Below, in pieces: positions 1-8,249 of a DNA stretch of 64,000 bases. Position 1 is the first letter of the stretch; each line of letters opens with the position of its first letter. The stretch lies in NCBI RefSeq assembly GCF_000934745.1, contig NZ_KN882169.1, positions 66,039 through 130,038 of the forward strand, in the 5' to 3' direction. This DNA comes from Desulfonatronum thioautotrophicum (lineage in GTDB: Bacteria; Desulfobacterota; Desulfovibrionia; Desulfovibrionales; Desulfonatronaceae). The notes beneath the pieces were generated by a model, which was given only the letters and a program-made list of their open reading frames with translations, did not search any database and had not been told where the DNA came from. A program made the position numbers and the translations under genes.

Positions 1-47
1 CCGAAAGGAAATAAATGACGCAGAGCAGAACACTCAGGATGATAAGA

Positions 48-614
48 CTAGACGCCGGCCTCATGCAGCAACTGGCTCCTTGTGTACAGGGCGGTAAAGG
101 GAAGGCGTTCCGCGGCAAGGGCTTCGGTCGCGCCTTCTTCGCGGTCCAGGATGCAGCACACCTGGGCAACGACAAATCCGGCATTTTGTAATCGTTGACA
201 TGCCTTGAGCGCACTGCCGCCCGTCGTGGCTACGTCTTCCAGGACAGCAACCCTGTCTCCAGGCTGAAAATTGGCCAAGCCTTCCAGGTAACTGTCCGTG
301 CCATGGCCTTTGGACTCCTTGCGGACGATCATGGCCGGCCAAGAGAGCCCCTCGGCTCTGGCGATCAGCGAGGTGGCGGTAACCAGCGGGTCAGCGCCCA
401 AGGTCATGCCGGCGACTCCCTGTAAGGGTGTGTCGTGCAGCATCTGCACGAACAGGCTGCCGATGAAGAAAGCACCGTCAGGATGCAAGGCGGTCTGCTT
501 GCAGTCGAAATAGTAGTTGCTCCGCTTGCCGGAGGTCAGAACAACATCCTTTTCCAGATATGACTTGGACATCAGCAGGGCAGCCAATTGTTTACGCCAG
601 TGGTTCACGGTCAT
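48..614 (-). CDS. pyrE: Orotate phosphoribosyltransferase
   Basis: Transfers the phosphoribosyl group of PRPP to orotate to give OMP, the fifth step of de novo pyrimidine synthesis, in the cytoplasm. The 188-residue product has the type I phosphoribosyltransferase layout: an N-terminal hood, a central segment with the family's catalytic-loop residues (RKESKGHGTD, about 98-107) and the PRPP-binding motif VLEDVATTGGSALKA at about 124-138. Length is close to bacterial PyrE. It lies 3 bp downstream of purB on the same strand, so purine and pyrimidine genes are probably co-transcribed. The 47 bases left of its stop codon contain no gene I can support. Some archaeal-type PRTases of similar length have other substrates, but the loop motif favours PyrE. 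Confidence 0.9.
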   Translation of the reverse strand: MTVNHWRKQLAALLMSKSYLEKDVVLTSGKRSNYYFDCKQTALHPDGAFFIGSLFVQMLHDTPLQGVAGMTLGADPLVTATSLIARAEGLSWPAMIVRKESKGHGTDSYLEGLANFQPGDRVAVLEDVATTGGSALKACQRLQNAGFVVAQVCCILDREEGATEALAAERLPFTALYTRSQLLHEAGV

Positions 615-617
615 CTC

Positions 618-1910
618 CTAGGCAAAAACTCGGGCATAGATGAGATCTACATGCCGAAAAAAAGAGTTCAGGTCAAAAAGGCCGTCCAGCGTTTCCGGGG
701 AGAGCCGGGACGTTACTTCGATGCTGTCTCGGACCAGACCCTCAAACGGCGTCTTTTCTTCCCAGGCCCGCATGGCCAGGGATTGCACGATTTCGTAGGC
801 TTCCTGGCGCTGTACCCCTGACTCCACCAGGGCCAGAAGAACTCGCTGGGAAAAGAAAAGGCCCTGGGAGCCACCCAGGTTGATCGCGATATTGTCTTCG
901 TGGACCCGAATCCCGGAGAGCAGGCCGGTGAGTCGGTGAAGCATGTAGTCCATGAGGATCGTCGAATCCGGCATGATGACCCGCTCCACTGAGGAGTGGC
1001 TGATGTCCCGTTCGTGCCACAGAGCCATGTTTTCCAGGGCTGCCAGGGCATTGGCGCGGAGCAGACGGGCCAGGCCGCTGAGGTTTTCCGCGGAGATGGG
1101 GTTTTTTTTGTGCGGCATGGCCGAAGAGCCTTTCTGCCCCTTGCCGAAACCTTCTTCCAACTCTCGGACCTCTGTCCGTTGCAAATGCCGCAGTTCGACG
1201 CAAAGTCGCTCGATGCCGCCGGCTATGATGGCCAGCGTCGTGAAGTAGTGGGCGTGTCGGTCGCGCTGAATAATCTGGGTGGATATCGGGTCCACGTTTA
1301 AGCCCAGGTGGTGGCAGGCAAATGCCTCCAGGCGCGGGTCCAGGTGGGCGTAGGTGCCAACGGCTCCGGAAATTTTGCCGTACCGGATGCTTTCCACTGC
1401 CTCGCGCCATCTTTGCCGATGGCGGTCAAACTCCGCGTAAAAACCGGCAAATTTCAATCCCAGAGTGATGGGTTCTGCATGGATGCCGTGGGTGCGACCC
1501 ATGGCCGGAAGCATCTTGTATTTCGCCGCCGCGTCGCGCAACACCGCCAGGAGGTTGTCCAAACCAGCGGCGATGATCCCACCGGCACGGACCAGGAGCA
1601 GGGCATTGGCGGTGTCTACGATATCCGATGAGGTGCAGCCCAGATGGATGTACCTGGCCGAAGGACCGGTTTTCTCCTCAACAGCGGTGAGAAAGGCAAT
1701 TACGTCGTGTCGGGTGCGCTCTTCGATTTCCAATATTCGGTCCAGGTCAAAGGAAGCCCGTTCCCGGATGATGTGCATGTCTTCGCCGGGAATGACCCCA
1801 AGTTCGTGCCAGCCCTCGCAAACAGCCAGCTCGACCTCGAGCCAAGCCTGGAAGCGGGCCTCCTGAGTCCAGAGTCGACCCATTTCCGGGCGGGTGTAAC
1901 GGTCGATCAT
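618..1910 (-). CDS. purB: Adenylosuccinate lyase
   Basis: Catalyses two beta-eliminations of fumarate in purine synthesis, from SAICAR and from adenylosuccinate. The 430-residue protein carries the fumarase/aspartase superfamily signature SSAMPHKKNP near residue 265 and the Thr-Ser-Ser-Asp motif (CTSSDIVDTA) near 95, both substrate-contacting loops. The length matches the short bacterial PurB type. The start MIDRYTRPEMGRLW is the usual PurB N-terminus. It is followed 3 bp later by pyrE. A terminator at 2026-2052 separates it from the upstream fmdB-like gene, so it probably has its own promoter in 1911-2025; I found no convincing -35/-10 pair there. Confidence 0.95.
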   Translation of the reverse strand: MIDRYTRPEMGRLWTQEARFQAWLEVELAVCEGWHELGVIPGEDMHIIRERASFDLDRILEIEERTRHDVIAFLTAVEEKTGPSARYIHLGCTSSDIVDTANALLLVRAGGIIAAGLDNLLAVLRDAAAKYKMLPAMGRTHGIHAEPITLGLKFAGFYAEFDRHRQRWREAVESIRYGKISGAVGTYAHLDPRLEAFACHHLGLNVDPISTQIIQRDRHAHYFTTLAIIAGGIERLCVELRHLQRTEVRELEEGFGKGQKGSSAMPHKKNPISAENLSGLARLLRANALAALENMALWHERDISHSSVERVIMPDSTILMDYMLHRLTGLLSGIRVHEDNIAINLGGSQGLFFSQRVLLALVESGVQRQEAYEIVQSLAMRAWEEKTPFEGLVRDSIEVTSRLSPETLDGLFDLNSFFRHVDLIYARVFA

Positions 1911-2025
1911 GTTTCGTCCTTTGTCTGAAAAAGCTTCAGTTTTGCGGTCGGACGCGATTTGCGTATTTTACGGAATATTGGCCGCAAAGATTGCATTGGC
2001 CCGATACCAAAGAAGGCAGTGGCAT

Positions 2026-2052
2026 AAAAAAGGCAGTCGTTGCAGACTGCCT
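2026..2052 (-). terminator. Rho-independent terminator after the FmdB-like gene
   Basis: An 8-bp perfect stem (2031-2038 with 2045-2052, six-base loop) is followed on the minus strand by a run of six T. It lies 11 bp past the stop codon of the gene at 2063-2395. Confidence 0.8.
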
Positions 2053-2062
2053 CTTTGGCTGA

Positions 2063-2395
2063 TCACTCAGTGGATGAAGCGGTGGACCCGGAAGAAGCTG
2101 TTCCAGAGGTCGTTGATCCGGATGATTCGGATTTAGTTGTGGTATCTTTGGTTGGAGTGTCCACTTTGGACTCCGTTTTCTCGGCCTTTTTGCCGTTTCC
2201 CCCGGAAGATGCCTCGTTCTTACAGTAGTCCGTGACATACCAGCCGGAGCCCTTGAGGACAAAAGACGTGTTGGAAATCAGGCGTTGGGATCGACCGCCA
2301 CAGACAGGACAGGCTTTATCTTGATCACTGTAATCCTTCTGCCACTGCTCGAAGATTTGCTGACACTCCTGACAGCGGTACTCATAGATGGGCAT
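2063..2395 (-). CDS. FmdB-family zinc-ribbon protein with acidic Ser/Thr-rich tail
   Basis: The first 50 residues are a FmdB/CxxC_CxxC_SSSS-type zinc ribbon: MPIYEYRCQEC with Cys8/Cys11 and CPVCGG with Cys29/Cys32, then the usual FVLKGSGWYVTDY segment. The family was named from a putative regulator of formamidase genes in a methylotroph; its biochemical role is not settled. The last 45 or so residues are low-complexity (Gly, Lys, Thr, Ser, Glu) and are probably disordered. Total length 110 is at the long end because of that tail. It follows the 35-residue basic protein at 2443-2550, is closed by a terminator, and lies upstream of purB. Confidence 0.85.
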   Translation of the reverse strand: MPIYEYRCQECQQIFEQWQKDYSDQDKACPVCGGRSQRLISNTSFVLKGSGWYVTDYCKNEASSGGNGKKAEKTESKVDTPTKDTTTKSESSGSTTSGTASSGSTASSTE

Positions 2396-2442
2396 AACTT
2401 CCGTTCTCCTTGAAAACGATGGAAAATGTTGTGAGTCGACGG

Positions 2443-2550
2443 CTACTTTGATGCCTTGGCCTCCCGGATTCGTTGCTTGATCCGTTTTTGGCGTCGTTGA
2501 CGTCGGCGATCCAATTCTTTTTTTCGTTCAATCTTCTTATGACTTCCCAT
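2443..2550 (-). CDS. Small highly basic protein, 35 residues
   Basis: This short frame starts MGSHKKIERKKELDRRRQ and ends in AKASK; more than half the residues are Lys or Arg and it is predicted to be one helix. A clear Shine-Dalgarno sequence (GGGAGG) lies 5-6 bases before the ATG, which makes a chance frame unlikely. It is 47 bp upstream of the FmdB-like gene on the same strand, so the two are probably co-transcribed. I recall very similar tiny basic proteins next to fmdB genes in Desulfovibrio relatives but know no function. The charge pattern would suit RNA or ribosome binding; that is inference only. Confidence 0.65.
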   Translation of the reverse strand: MGSHKKIERKKELDRRRQRRQKRIKQRIREAKASK

Positions 2551-2805
2551 ATGTCCTCCCGGAGCTTGAAATTTTAATGCGGAGCATTCCGTTGTCAACA
2601 GGATGCGGCATGTTCAACAAAGACCGATTTGCTTATACCTTCTGGCCGTCAATGTCCATTTCCAAAGATGTCCGATTCTCGAGTTTTTATGCCGGCCGGT
2701 CTTTGGTGAGGCTCCGTACGGGCATTTTGGGTTCACCAGGTACGGCAGGGAGATGCCCTGCTCTCTGGGACATTGAAGGGAAGACAAGTAGGCGGCACAT
2801 GCTGA

Positions 2806-3933
2806 TCATATTTCGCGGAGAAGATATGTTCGTGTCCCCAGTCCCAGGCTTTCAGCGTAACCCAGGCCGTAGTCCTCGGGAACATGGGGGTGCATTGCCC
2901 GGAACTTGTCTTCCCCGGCCTGAATATCAAGAGGCAGATGACTGGGATGCAAAGGCTGAGCCGCATTGACCAGATCCAGGCACGCTTGATCCAGGGCTAC
3001 CGGGTCATGAGAGACCAAAACTCCAATATCCGGGCAGACAGGTTTGTCGCTGTATCCGGTACAGTCACACTGGGGAGTGATCTGGGTTGCAAAGCTGATG
3101 TGAACACAGGCCGGTGCGGATTGTCGCCGGTTTGCAAAGGACTGAACAACGGCCGCGGCATACTCCATCATCCGCTCAACGAAGGTGGCCACGTCGGTCT
3201 GCCAGTCCACGACGAGGCATTTTTCCCGGCAGGCGTGCAGGCAGGCCCCGCATCCAACGCACAGTTCCGGATTCAGCTCGATCATTCCCTGGGGAGCGAT
3301 TCGCAGCGCCTTGGAGGCGCAAACTTCCACGCAGGCACCGCAACCTGTACAGCTTTGGGCATGGAGCAGAGGAGCCAGACAGCCGTGCTGCTGCATTTTG
3401 CCCCGGCGGGTGGAGCAGCCCATGGCCAGATTTTTCAGGCACCCGCCGATTCCGGCCAGTTCGTGGCCCTTGAAGTGGGAAAGGGTCACCAGGGAATCCG
3501 CGGCCAGGATGTCGCCGGCCAGATGGACTTCCCGAAAATGCTTGCCTGAAAAAGGAATGGTCGTTTCGTTGCGGCTGTTCACTCCATCGGCAATGATCAC
3601 CGGGGCCTGGAGGAGCAGCGGATCGAAGCCGTGTTCCGCGGCCAGCAGCCCGTGGGAAACGGCATCTCCCCGGCTTCCCACGTACAGGGTGTTGGTGTCG
3701 GTCAGGAACGGCTTGGCCCCGATTTTCCGCAGGAAGGCAACAAGCGGGCGCACCCAGATCGGCGGGACAAATCCGGTGACTCCGGATTCGCCAAAGTGCA
3801 TCTTGACTGCGGTCAGATCGCCGGATCGGACGGTTTGAGGCACATCGGCAGCCTTGAGCAGACGACGCAGCCGGACTTCATAGGTTGCCTTCCGGGTTGT
3901 TCGCAGATTCCAGAAAAATACGTCACTGGGCAT
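2806..3933 (-). CDS. DUF362 protein with two [4Fe-4S] ferredoxin motifs
   Basis: A 375-residue cytoplasmic iron-sulfur protein of unknown reaction. The N-terminal 190 residues match the DUF362 fold (KMHFGESG, TDTNTLYVGSRGDAVSHG, SHFKGHELAGIGG). The middle holds two cluster motifs, CTGCGACVEVC and CVGCGACLHAC, so it should bind two [4Fe-4S] clusters. The C-terminus returns to DUF362 (HDPVALDQACLDLV). Members are common in anaerobes and are presumed redox proteins. It lies 57 bp downstream of larE on the same strand and may be the last gene of the kor-surE-HcyBio-larE unit. No strong Shine-Dalgarno sequence precedes the chosen ATG. The 255 bases after its stop hold nothing I can assign. Confidence 0.85.
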   Translation of the reverse strand: MPSDVFFWNLRTTRKATYEVRLRRLLKAADVPQTVRSGDLTAVKMHFGESGVTGFVPPIWVRPLVAFLRKIGAKPFLTDTNTLYVGSRGDAVSHGLLAAEHGFDPLLLQAPVIIADGVNSRNETTIPFSGKHFREVHLAGDILAADSLVTLSHFKGHELAGIGGCLKNLAMGCSTRRGKMQQHGCLAPLLHAQSCTGCGACVEVCASKALRIAPQGMIELNPELCVGCGACLHACREKCLVVDWQTDVATFVERMMEYAAAVVQSFANRRQSAPACVHISFATQITPQCDCTGYSDKPVCPDIGVLVSHDPVALDQACLDLVNAAQPLHPSHLPLDIQAGEDKFRAMHPHVPEDYGLGYAESLGLGTRTYLLREI

Positions 3934-3990
3934 GGTGTGCAGAGAGAAAATGGTTTTGCGTGGGTCAAGGATGCCCTGGAGTCGTGGTTA

Positions 3991-4815
3991 TCAGGGAACC
4001 ACAGGGCTGTTGACGGGGGTATCAAAAAAGCCAGAAAGATTGGTTGTTATGGAAATATCAAAAGAACCGAGGCCCGCATTTGCGACAGCTTGCTGCAACC
4101 GGTCCCACTGGGGAGGATGTAGAAGGGGTTCCTCTGGATGGAGTTGCAGAAGGTTGGTCGTATGCCCCGTTATCCGAAAACGAAAACGCCGCAGACCCAG
4201 ATCGCTGAGTGCATCTTCAATCTGACCCACGGCATCCAAATTCGCGGTGGAAATTGGTCGATTGTAGGGAAAGCGGGTCAAGAGGCAAGCCCGTGCTGGT
4301 TGATCCGGTGCGGCAAGGCCAAACATTTTTGCCGCACGTCGAATATCATTCTTGGTCAGTCCGACCCATGCCAGGGGGCTCTGGATGGCCAGTTCCCGCA
4401 AAGCACGGTGTCCGGGGCGATGCGCGGCAAGGTCGTCCTGCTGGGTGCCGTCCAGAACATGCCGCAGTGACCTCTTGTCGGCAATGTCCAGTATAATGGT
4501 GAATAATGCTTTTTTACACCAATAGCAGCGTTCCTGGCTGTTGGAGCGCACCTCGGTCAAGGTCAGCGGGTTGAAGTGGAGTCGGTCTGAAATGATGGGG
4601 TACCCCTGCAACAAGGCCTTGTTCTGGCGCTGTTCCTGGAGCGACTGGTGCGGCCCCACCGCATGTACGGCGCTGAATTCCAGTTTCCATTGCCGGGCTA
4701 TATGCAACAGCAACCGGCTGTCCACACCACCGGAAACGGCAATCAAGCCAGGTTGCAGATGTTCTAGGCGGCCACGCAGGGCGTTGAGTTTGGATTCCAG
4801 GGAGGTATCAATCAC
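3991..4815 (-). CDS. larE: LarE-type ATP-dependent sacrificial sulfur transferase
   Basis: A PP-loop ATP pyrophosphatase. In characterised LarE, a cysteine sulfur of the protein itself is given to a pyridinium dicarboxylate precursor of the nickel-pincer cofactor. The PP-loop SGGVDS lies near residue 30 of 274, and the segment EVRSNSQERCYWCKKALF carries the Cys residues typical of the family. I chose the GTG at 4815 because it overlaps the stop of the HcyBio gene in a GTGA junction, implying translational coupling; a longer frame upstream is inside that gene. No larA, larB or larC is in the window, so this copy may serve another thiolation, perhaps linked to the adjacent sulfide-assimilation gene (inference). 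Confidence 0.82.
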   Translation of the reverse strand: MIDTSLESKLNALRGRLEHLQPGLIAVSGGVDSRLLLHIARQWKLEFSAVHAVGPHQSLQEQRQNKALLQGYPIISDRLHFNPLTLTEVRSNSQERCYWCKKALFTIILDIADKRSLRHVLDGTQQDDLAAHRPGHRALRELAIQSPLAWVGLTKNDIRRAAKMFGLAAPDQPARACLLTRFPYNRPISTANLDAVGQIEDALSDLGLRRFRFRITGHTTNLLQLHPEEPLLHPPQWDRLQQAVANAGLGSFDISITTNLSGFFDTPVNSPVVP

Positions 4816-5987
4816 TCGGAAAGAATATGTTCCTGGGCTTCGCCGAGAGTGAACTTGCCCGATTCGATCCACTGCTTGAGAGTCTGGGCAATTTCCAGGG
4901 AAAGCGTGTAACTGGTCAGGGGCACGGTGGCTGTCTCCCGTTCACCGACTCGAATGGTCCCGGAGCGCAGTTCGGCATAGCTGATATGCCCGTGGTTGCG
5001 GGCCACGCCGTTTGGATAGTCGTGACCGTAGTCCACCACCGGAATCATGATATCCGCGTCGCTGACCCCGGTAAACCAGGCCATCTCTTCGTCCAGGATG
5101 GGGATGGGTACGCCAACGCCGACACTTAAGGAGCATCCATAACCCAGGAAACTGACTCCTCGCAAATAGCGGGACTGCATGCCTTTGAGGTTGCCTTTGA
5201 CCATCAATGTTCCAGAGGGGGTCAAGGGCAGGCCGCGTTCGGTGCGCTGGGGCTTGGGGTTGTGTTGGGTTCCGGCCCCGATCACCCAGCCTATACCGCC
5301 GCCAAGAAATATTTTTGTGCCCAGGCCGATGGTTCGGAAAAAGGGGTCATTGAAAAGCGGACTCAAGGCCCCGGATGTGGCGTAGTTGGCGTTGGCACAC
5401 CGGGGCTTGAGCGGCCCCATGTAGGTGTAAATCAGCTTGTCGCTGAAATTTACCGCGCAATTATAGTTTTGGTAGGCGTTTCTCGGGTTGAGCAGTTCCG
5501 CGCTGCGGAAATCCTCCAGGGCGTATTCCCGCTCCAGGGTTCTGCGGGGGTAGCAGTCCGTTCCATAGCCGAGAGCCCGGAGACGGATCTTCTCGCCCTT
5601 GAGCAGATCCTCAATCACATGGCCGCCACCGTAGTTGAACCGCCCCGGGTAGACCTTGTTCAGCGGGTCATCATCGGATGGTTCCGTGGCCCCCAGAAAA
5701 GCATCCACCGCGGCCAGCCCTCCGTAGGCAGGAACGTCGTTCAGCCAGACTTTGGATGCCTTGATCAGTGGCGGTTCAGGTTGCCCCATGTTGAAGAGCA
5801 GACCTGAAGAACACATCGGGGAAAACGTGCCCGTGGTGACGACGTCCACCTCCCGGGCAGCCACGACTTTGCCCATGGATTTCACGGCATCGATCATTTC
5901 TCGAGCCGTGAGGACCACGGCCTTCCCGTTACTGATCCGGTCGTTGATTTCCCGGATGGTTTTTTTGACCATTTTTGGTTTATTCAT
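4812..5987 (-). CDS. Homocysteine biosynthesis protein, HcyBio/DUF39 family
   Basis: In sulfate reducers, DUF39 proteins are genetically linked to direct formation of homocysteine from aspartate semialdehyde and sulfide. The 391-residue protein matches this family across its length, beginning MNKPKMVKKTIREIN and including TTGTFSPMCSSG, FNYGGGHVIEDLL, FLGGGIGWVIGAGTQH and CSLSVGVGVPIP. The frame is open for 130 codons further upstream, but that part is low quality and overlaps surE, so the ATG at 5987 is preferred. The stop overlaps the GTG of larE. The usual partner, a NIL/ferredoxin-domain protein, is not adjacent. It lies 77 bp after surE on the same strand. Confidence 0.87.
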   Translation of the reverse strand: MNKPKMVKKTIREINDRISNGKAVVLTAREMIDAVKSMGKVVAAREVDVVTTGTFSPMCSSGLLFNMGQPEPPLIKASKVWLNDVPAYGGLAAVDAFLGATEPSDDDPLNKVYPGRFNYGGGHVIEDLLKGEKIRLRALGYGTDCYPRRTLEREYALEDFRSAELLNPRNAYQNYNCAVNFSDKLIYTYMGPLKPRCANANYATSGALSPLFNDPFFRTIGLGTKIFLGGGIGWVIGAGTQHNPKPQRTERGLPLTPSGTLMVKGNLKGMQSRYLRGVSFLGYGCSLSVGVGVPIPILDEEMAWFTGVSDADIMIPVVDYGHDYPNGVARNHGHISYAELRSGTIRVGERETATVPLTSYTLSLEIAQTLKQWIESGKFTLGEAQEHILSE

Positions 5988-6064
5988 GGTGGAGTGTGGT
6001 TCACAGGATACAGCAGGAAAGGTGCTTTTGTGGCTGATGTTGAAGAAAAGGAAGTGAGCAGCGG

Positions 6065-6832
6065 TCAAAGAGAGGTGGAGTCTTGTAACGCACTTTGGAG
6101 GTATGCCATGGTCTTGTAGTCTGTAAAATCGAAGCGCAGGGGGGTGAGGGTGATGTAGCCCTGACTGAGCAGACCGCGATCCGTGTCCTGGCCGACCTGC
6201 TCGGCGGGAATTTCTCCGTGCAGCCAGTAATAGCCTCCACCGCGTGGGTCGACGCGATGGTCGTGCTTGTCGTGGTAGACGGCCTGGGTCTGGGAACAGC
6301 AGCGCAAGCCGAGCACCTCCCGCACATCCCGATCCGGGAAGTTCAGGTTCAGCAGGCACCTGGAGGGCAGTGCGGACCAATCCAGGTCTTGAACCAGGCG
6401 AACCGTGTAATCCGCTTGATCATCCAGGTTCGCGGGATGGAAATTGTCCATGGATACAGCCAGGGAGGGCAGCCCGGCCAGGGCTCCTTCCGTGGCCGCG
6501 GAGACCGTGCCGGAATAGAGGATATCTACTCCCACGTTGGCGCCATTGTTGATACCGGAAATCAAGATGTCCGGTGGGGCGTCCAGGAGGGAGCTCAGGG
6601 CCAGCTTTGCGCAGTCCACCGGAGTGCCGAAGACACCGATGCCCTGGAAGTCCGGTTCCCGAAGGTGCTTGATTTTGAGGGGCATGCTCAGGGTAATGGC
6701 GTGCCCCACAGCGGACTGTTCGGTCAGTGGAGCAACCACATGCACCCGATGCCCCGCGCGGAGCAAGGCCCGGTACATGGCCCGCAAACCCAGGGCATAA
6801 ATTCCATCGTCGTTGGTTAAAAGGATGTCCAT
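6065..6832 (-). CDS. surE: 5'/3'-nucleotidase SurE
   Basis: A metal-dependent phosphatase acting on nucleoside 5'- and 3'-monophosphates and short polyphosphates. The 255 residues show the N-terminal metal motif LLTNDDGI, the SGINNGANVGVD loop and SGTVSAATEG, all SurE hallmarks. The ATG at 6832 overlaps the last 16 bases of the oxidoreductase gamma subunit and has no separate Shine-Dalgarno sequence, so translation is probably coupled to korC. Confidence 0.93.
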   Translation of the reverse strand: MDILLTNDDGIYALGLRAMYRALLRAGHRVHVVAPLTEQSAVGHAITLSMPLKIKHLREPDFQGIGVFGTPVDCAKLALSSLLDAPPDILISGINNGANVGVDILYSGTVSAATEGALAGLPSLAVSMDNFHPANLDDQADYTVRLVQDLDWSALPSRCLLNLNFPDRDVREVLGLRCCSQTQAVYHDKHDHRVDPRGGGYYWLHGEIPAEQVGQDTDRGLLSQGYITLTPLRFDFTDYKTMAYLQSALQDSTSL

Positions 6833-7401
6833 TGTGTCTGTACGTCGGGATATTTCTTTTTTGCCTGGGTCAGTCCCAGCTGAAATGCCTTCAGGTTCGA
6901 TTCCAGAAATTTGGGAGAAAGGCTGGTTTCCAGACCTTTCTTCATGGCCCGGGGCACGACGAAGGGCACCAGGTGGGCCAGAGCGCCCAAAAGGACCATG
7001 TTCGCGGCCTGGACCATGCCGAGTTTCTCCTTGGCCAGGGTGGTAAAGGGCAAGCCCCAGTAGATGTTGGTCGGCGTCTGCTTGACCAGGGATTCGTCCA
7101 CCAGCAGGTACCCGCCTTGCTTCAGGTGGCGATAGTACTGGTTGCAGGCCTCCTGGCTCAGGGCCACCAAGAGGTCGAGCTGTTCCGGCTTGGGGTAGCT
7201 GATGGGCTGGGAGCTGATGACTAAATCCGAGCGACTGGCCCCGCCCCGGGCCTCGGGCCCGTAGCTCTGGGTCTGCGCCACGTAGTATCCCTCTTCCAGG
7301 GCCAAACCGGCACCGAGAACCTTGCCCAGGGTCAGGATCCCCTGTCCTCCCAGTCCGGAAAGCCGCAACTCGAAGCGTTGTATTTCATAGGGAGGTTTCA
7401 T
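6817..7401 (-). CDS. korC: 2-oxoacid:ferredoxin oxidoreductase, gamma subunit
   Basis: Gamma subunit of a four-part 2-oxoacid:ferredoxin oxidoreductase, most likely acting on 2-oxoglutarate. The 194-residue protein carries the GLGGQGILTLGK motif at its N-terminus and SYGPEARGGASRSDLVIS, both typical of this subunit. The ATG at 7401 overlaps the korB stop as ATGA and has GGAGGAAG upstream, so I prefer it to a longer in-frame start inside korB. The subunit order delta-alpha-beta-gamma and the separate small ferredoxin subunit match the KorDABC type. Confidence 0.9.
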   Translation of the reverse strand: MKPPYEIQRFELRLSGLGGQGILTLGKVLGAGLALEEGYYVAQTQSYGPEARGGASRSDLVISSQPISYPKPEQLDLLVALSQEACNQYYRHLKQGGYLLVDESLVKQTPTNIYWGLPFTTLAKEKLGMVQAANMVLLGALAHLVPFVVPRAMKKGLETSLSPKFLESNLKAFQLGLTQAKKKYPDVQTQWTSF

Positions 7402-8231
7402 TTCGAAGCTTCCTCCAGCCGACATGTGATTGCTGCATATCGTTCTTCCAGGGATGGCCGATTTTCTTCGACAAAAATGCCGATGGGGGTGCGTTGCTGC
7501 TGTTCCTCCTGGGGGAGCTTGCTGAGGGAATCAAGGGGAATCGCATTCTTTTTGTACCACTTGTACATGTCCACTGTGGTCTTGAATTTGTTTTTGCGGC
7601 CGAACTGAGTATGGCAGGGGGTGAGCACTTCCACGAGGTTAAACCCAGGTCGCTCCAATGCGGTGGTGATTATCCGGTCCAGCAGCTTGACGTGCAGTAC
7701 GGTGCTACGGGCCACGTAGGGCGCTCCGGCGGCTTTGGCCAATTCGACGATATCGAAGGATTGTTCCTGTTGCCCGTAAGGACTGGTGGTTGAATAGCAG
7801 TTCTCCGCCGTGGTCGATGAACTCTGCCCACCGGTCATCCCATAGATATTGTTGTTCAGGATTAACGCTGTCACCCCGATGTTGCGCCGGGCTGCATGCA
7901 GGAAATGGTTACCGCCGATGGACAATGCGTCGCCGTCGCCCATTACCGCGATGACCTTCAGCCGGGGATTGGCCATCTTGATCCCGGTGGCAAAGGTCAG
8001 AGCCCGTCCGTGAGTGGTGTGTACCGTGTTGAAATCAACATACACGGCGATCCGTCCGGAGCAACCGATACCGGCCACGAGCACCACCTCGTCCTTGGTC
8101 AGGCCGAGTTGATGGACGCTGCGTACCAAAGAGCCAAGCACGATGCCATGGCCGCAACCTGGGCACAGGACGTGCGGAAAGCGCTTGTTGTGTCGCAGAT
8201 AGTGATGAATAAGCTGGGTTACTTCAGCCAT
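7398..8231 (-). CDS. korB: 2-oxoacid:ferredoxin oxidoreductase, beta (TPP-binding) subunit
   Basis: Binds thiamine diphosphate and carries catalytic chemistry of CoA-dependent 2-oxoacid oxidation. Visible motifs in 277 residues are CPGCGHG near 22 (cluster/TPP region), GDGDALSIGGNH near 97 (the GDG...N TPP-Mg site) and LNNNIYGMTGGQ. A Shine-Dalgarno sequence AAAGGAAA precedes the ATG. Its last codons overlap korC by 4 bp. Length and motifs match 2-oxoglutarate-type beta subunits rather than the larger fused pyruvate enzymes. Confidence 0.93.
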   Translation of the reverse strand: MAEVTQLIHHYLRHNKRFPHVLCPGCGHGIVLGSLVRSVHQLGLTKDEVVLVAGIGCSGRIAVYVDFNTVHTTHGRALTFATGIKMANPRLKVIAVMGDGDALSIGGNHFLHAARRNIGVTALILNNNIYGMTGGQSSSTTAENCYSTTSPYGQQEQSFDIVELAKAAGAPYVARSTVLHVKLLDRIITTALERPGFNLVEVLTPCHTQFGRKNKFKTTVDMYKWYKKNAIPLDSLSKLPQEEQQQRTPIGIFVEENRPSLEERYAAITCRLEEASK

Positions 8232-8249
8232 GATGGTATTTCCTTTCAG

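Noticed and set aside
2577..2969. 130-codon plus-strand frame covering the gap after DUF362
   Set aside because: Half of it is antisense to the DUF362 gene, and the rest has no ribosome site or family similarity.
5988..6380. N-terminal extension of the HcyBio gene
   Set aside because: The extra residues are low quality, overlap surE and lack similarity; the ATG at 5987 gives the normal family length.
6890..6910. tRNA T-arm-like sequence (GGTTCGATTCC)
   Set aside because: No matching acceptor, D or anticodon arms around it; it is inside korC coding sequence.
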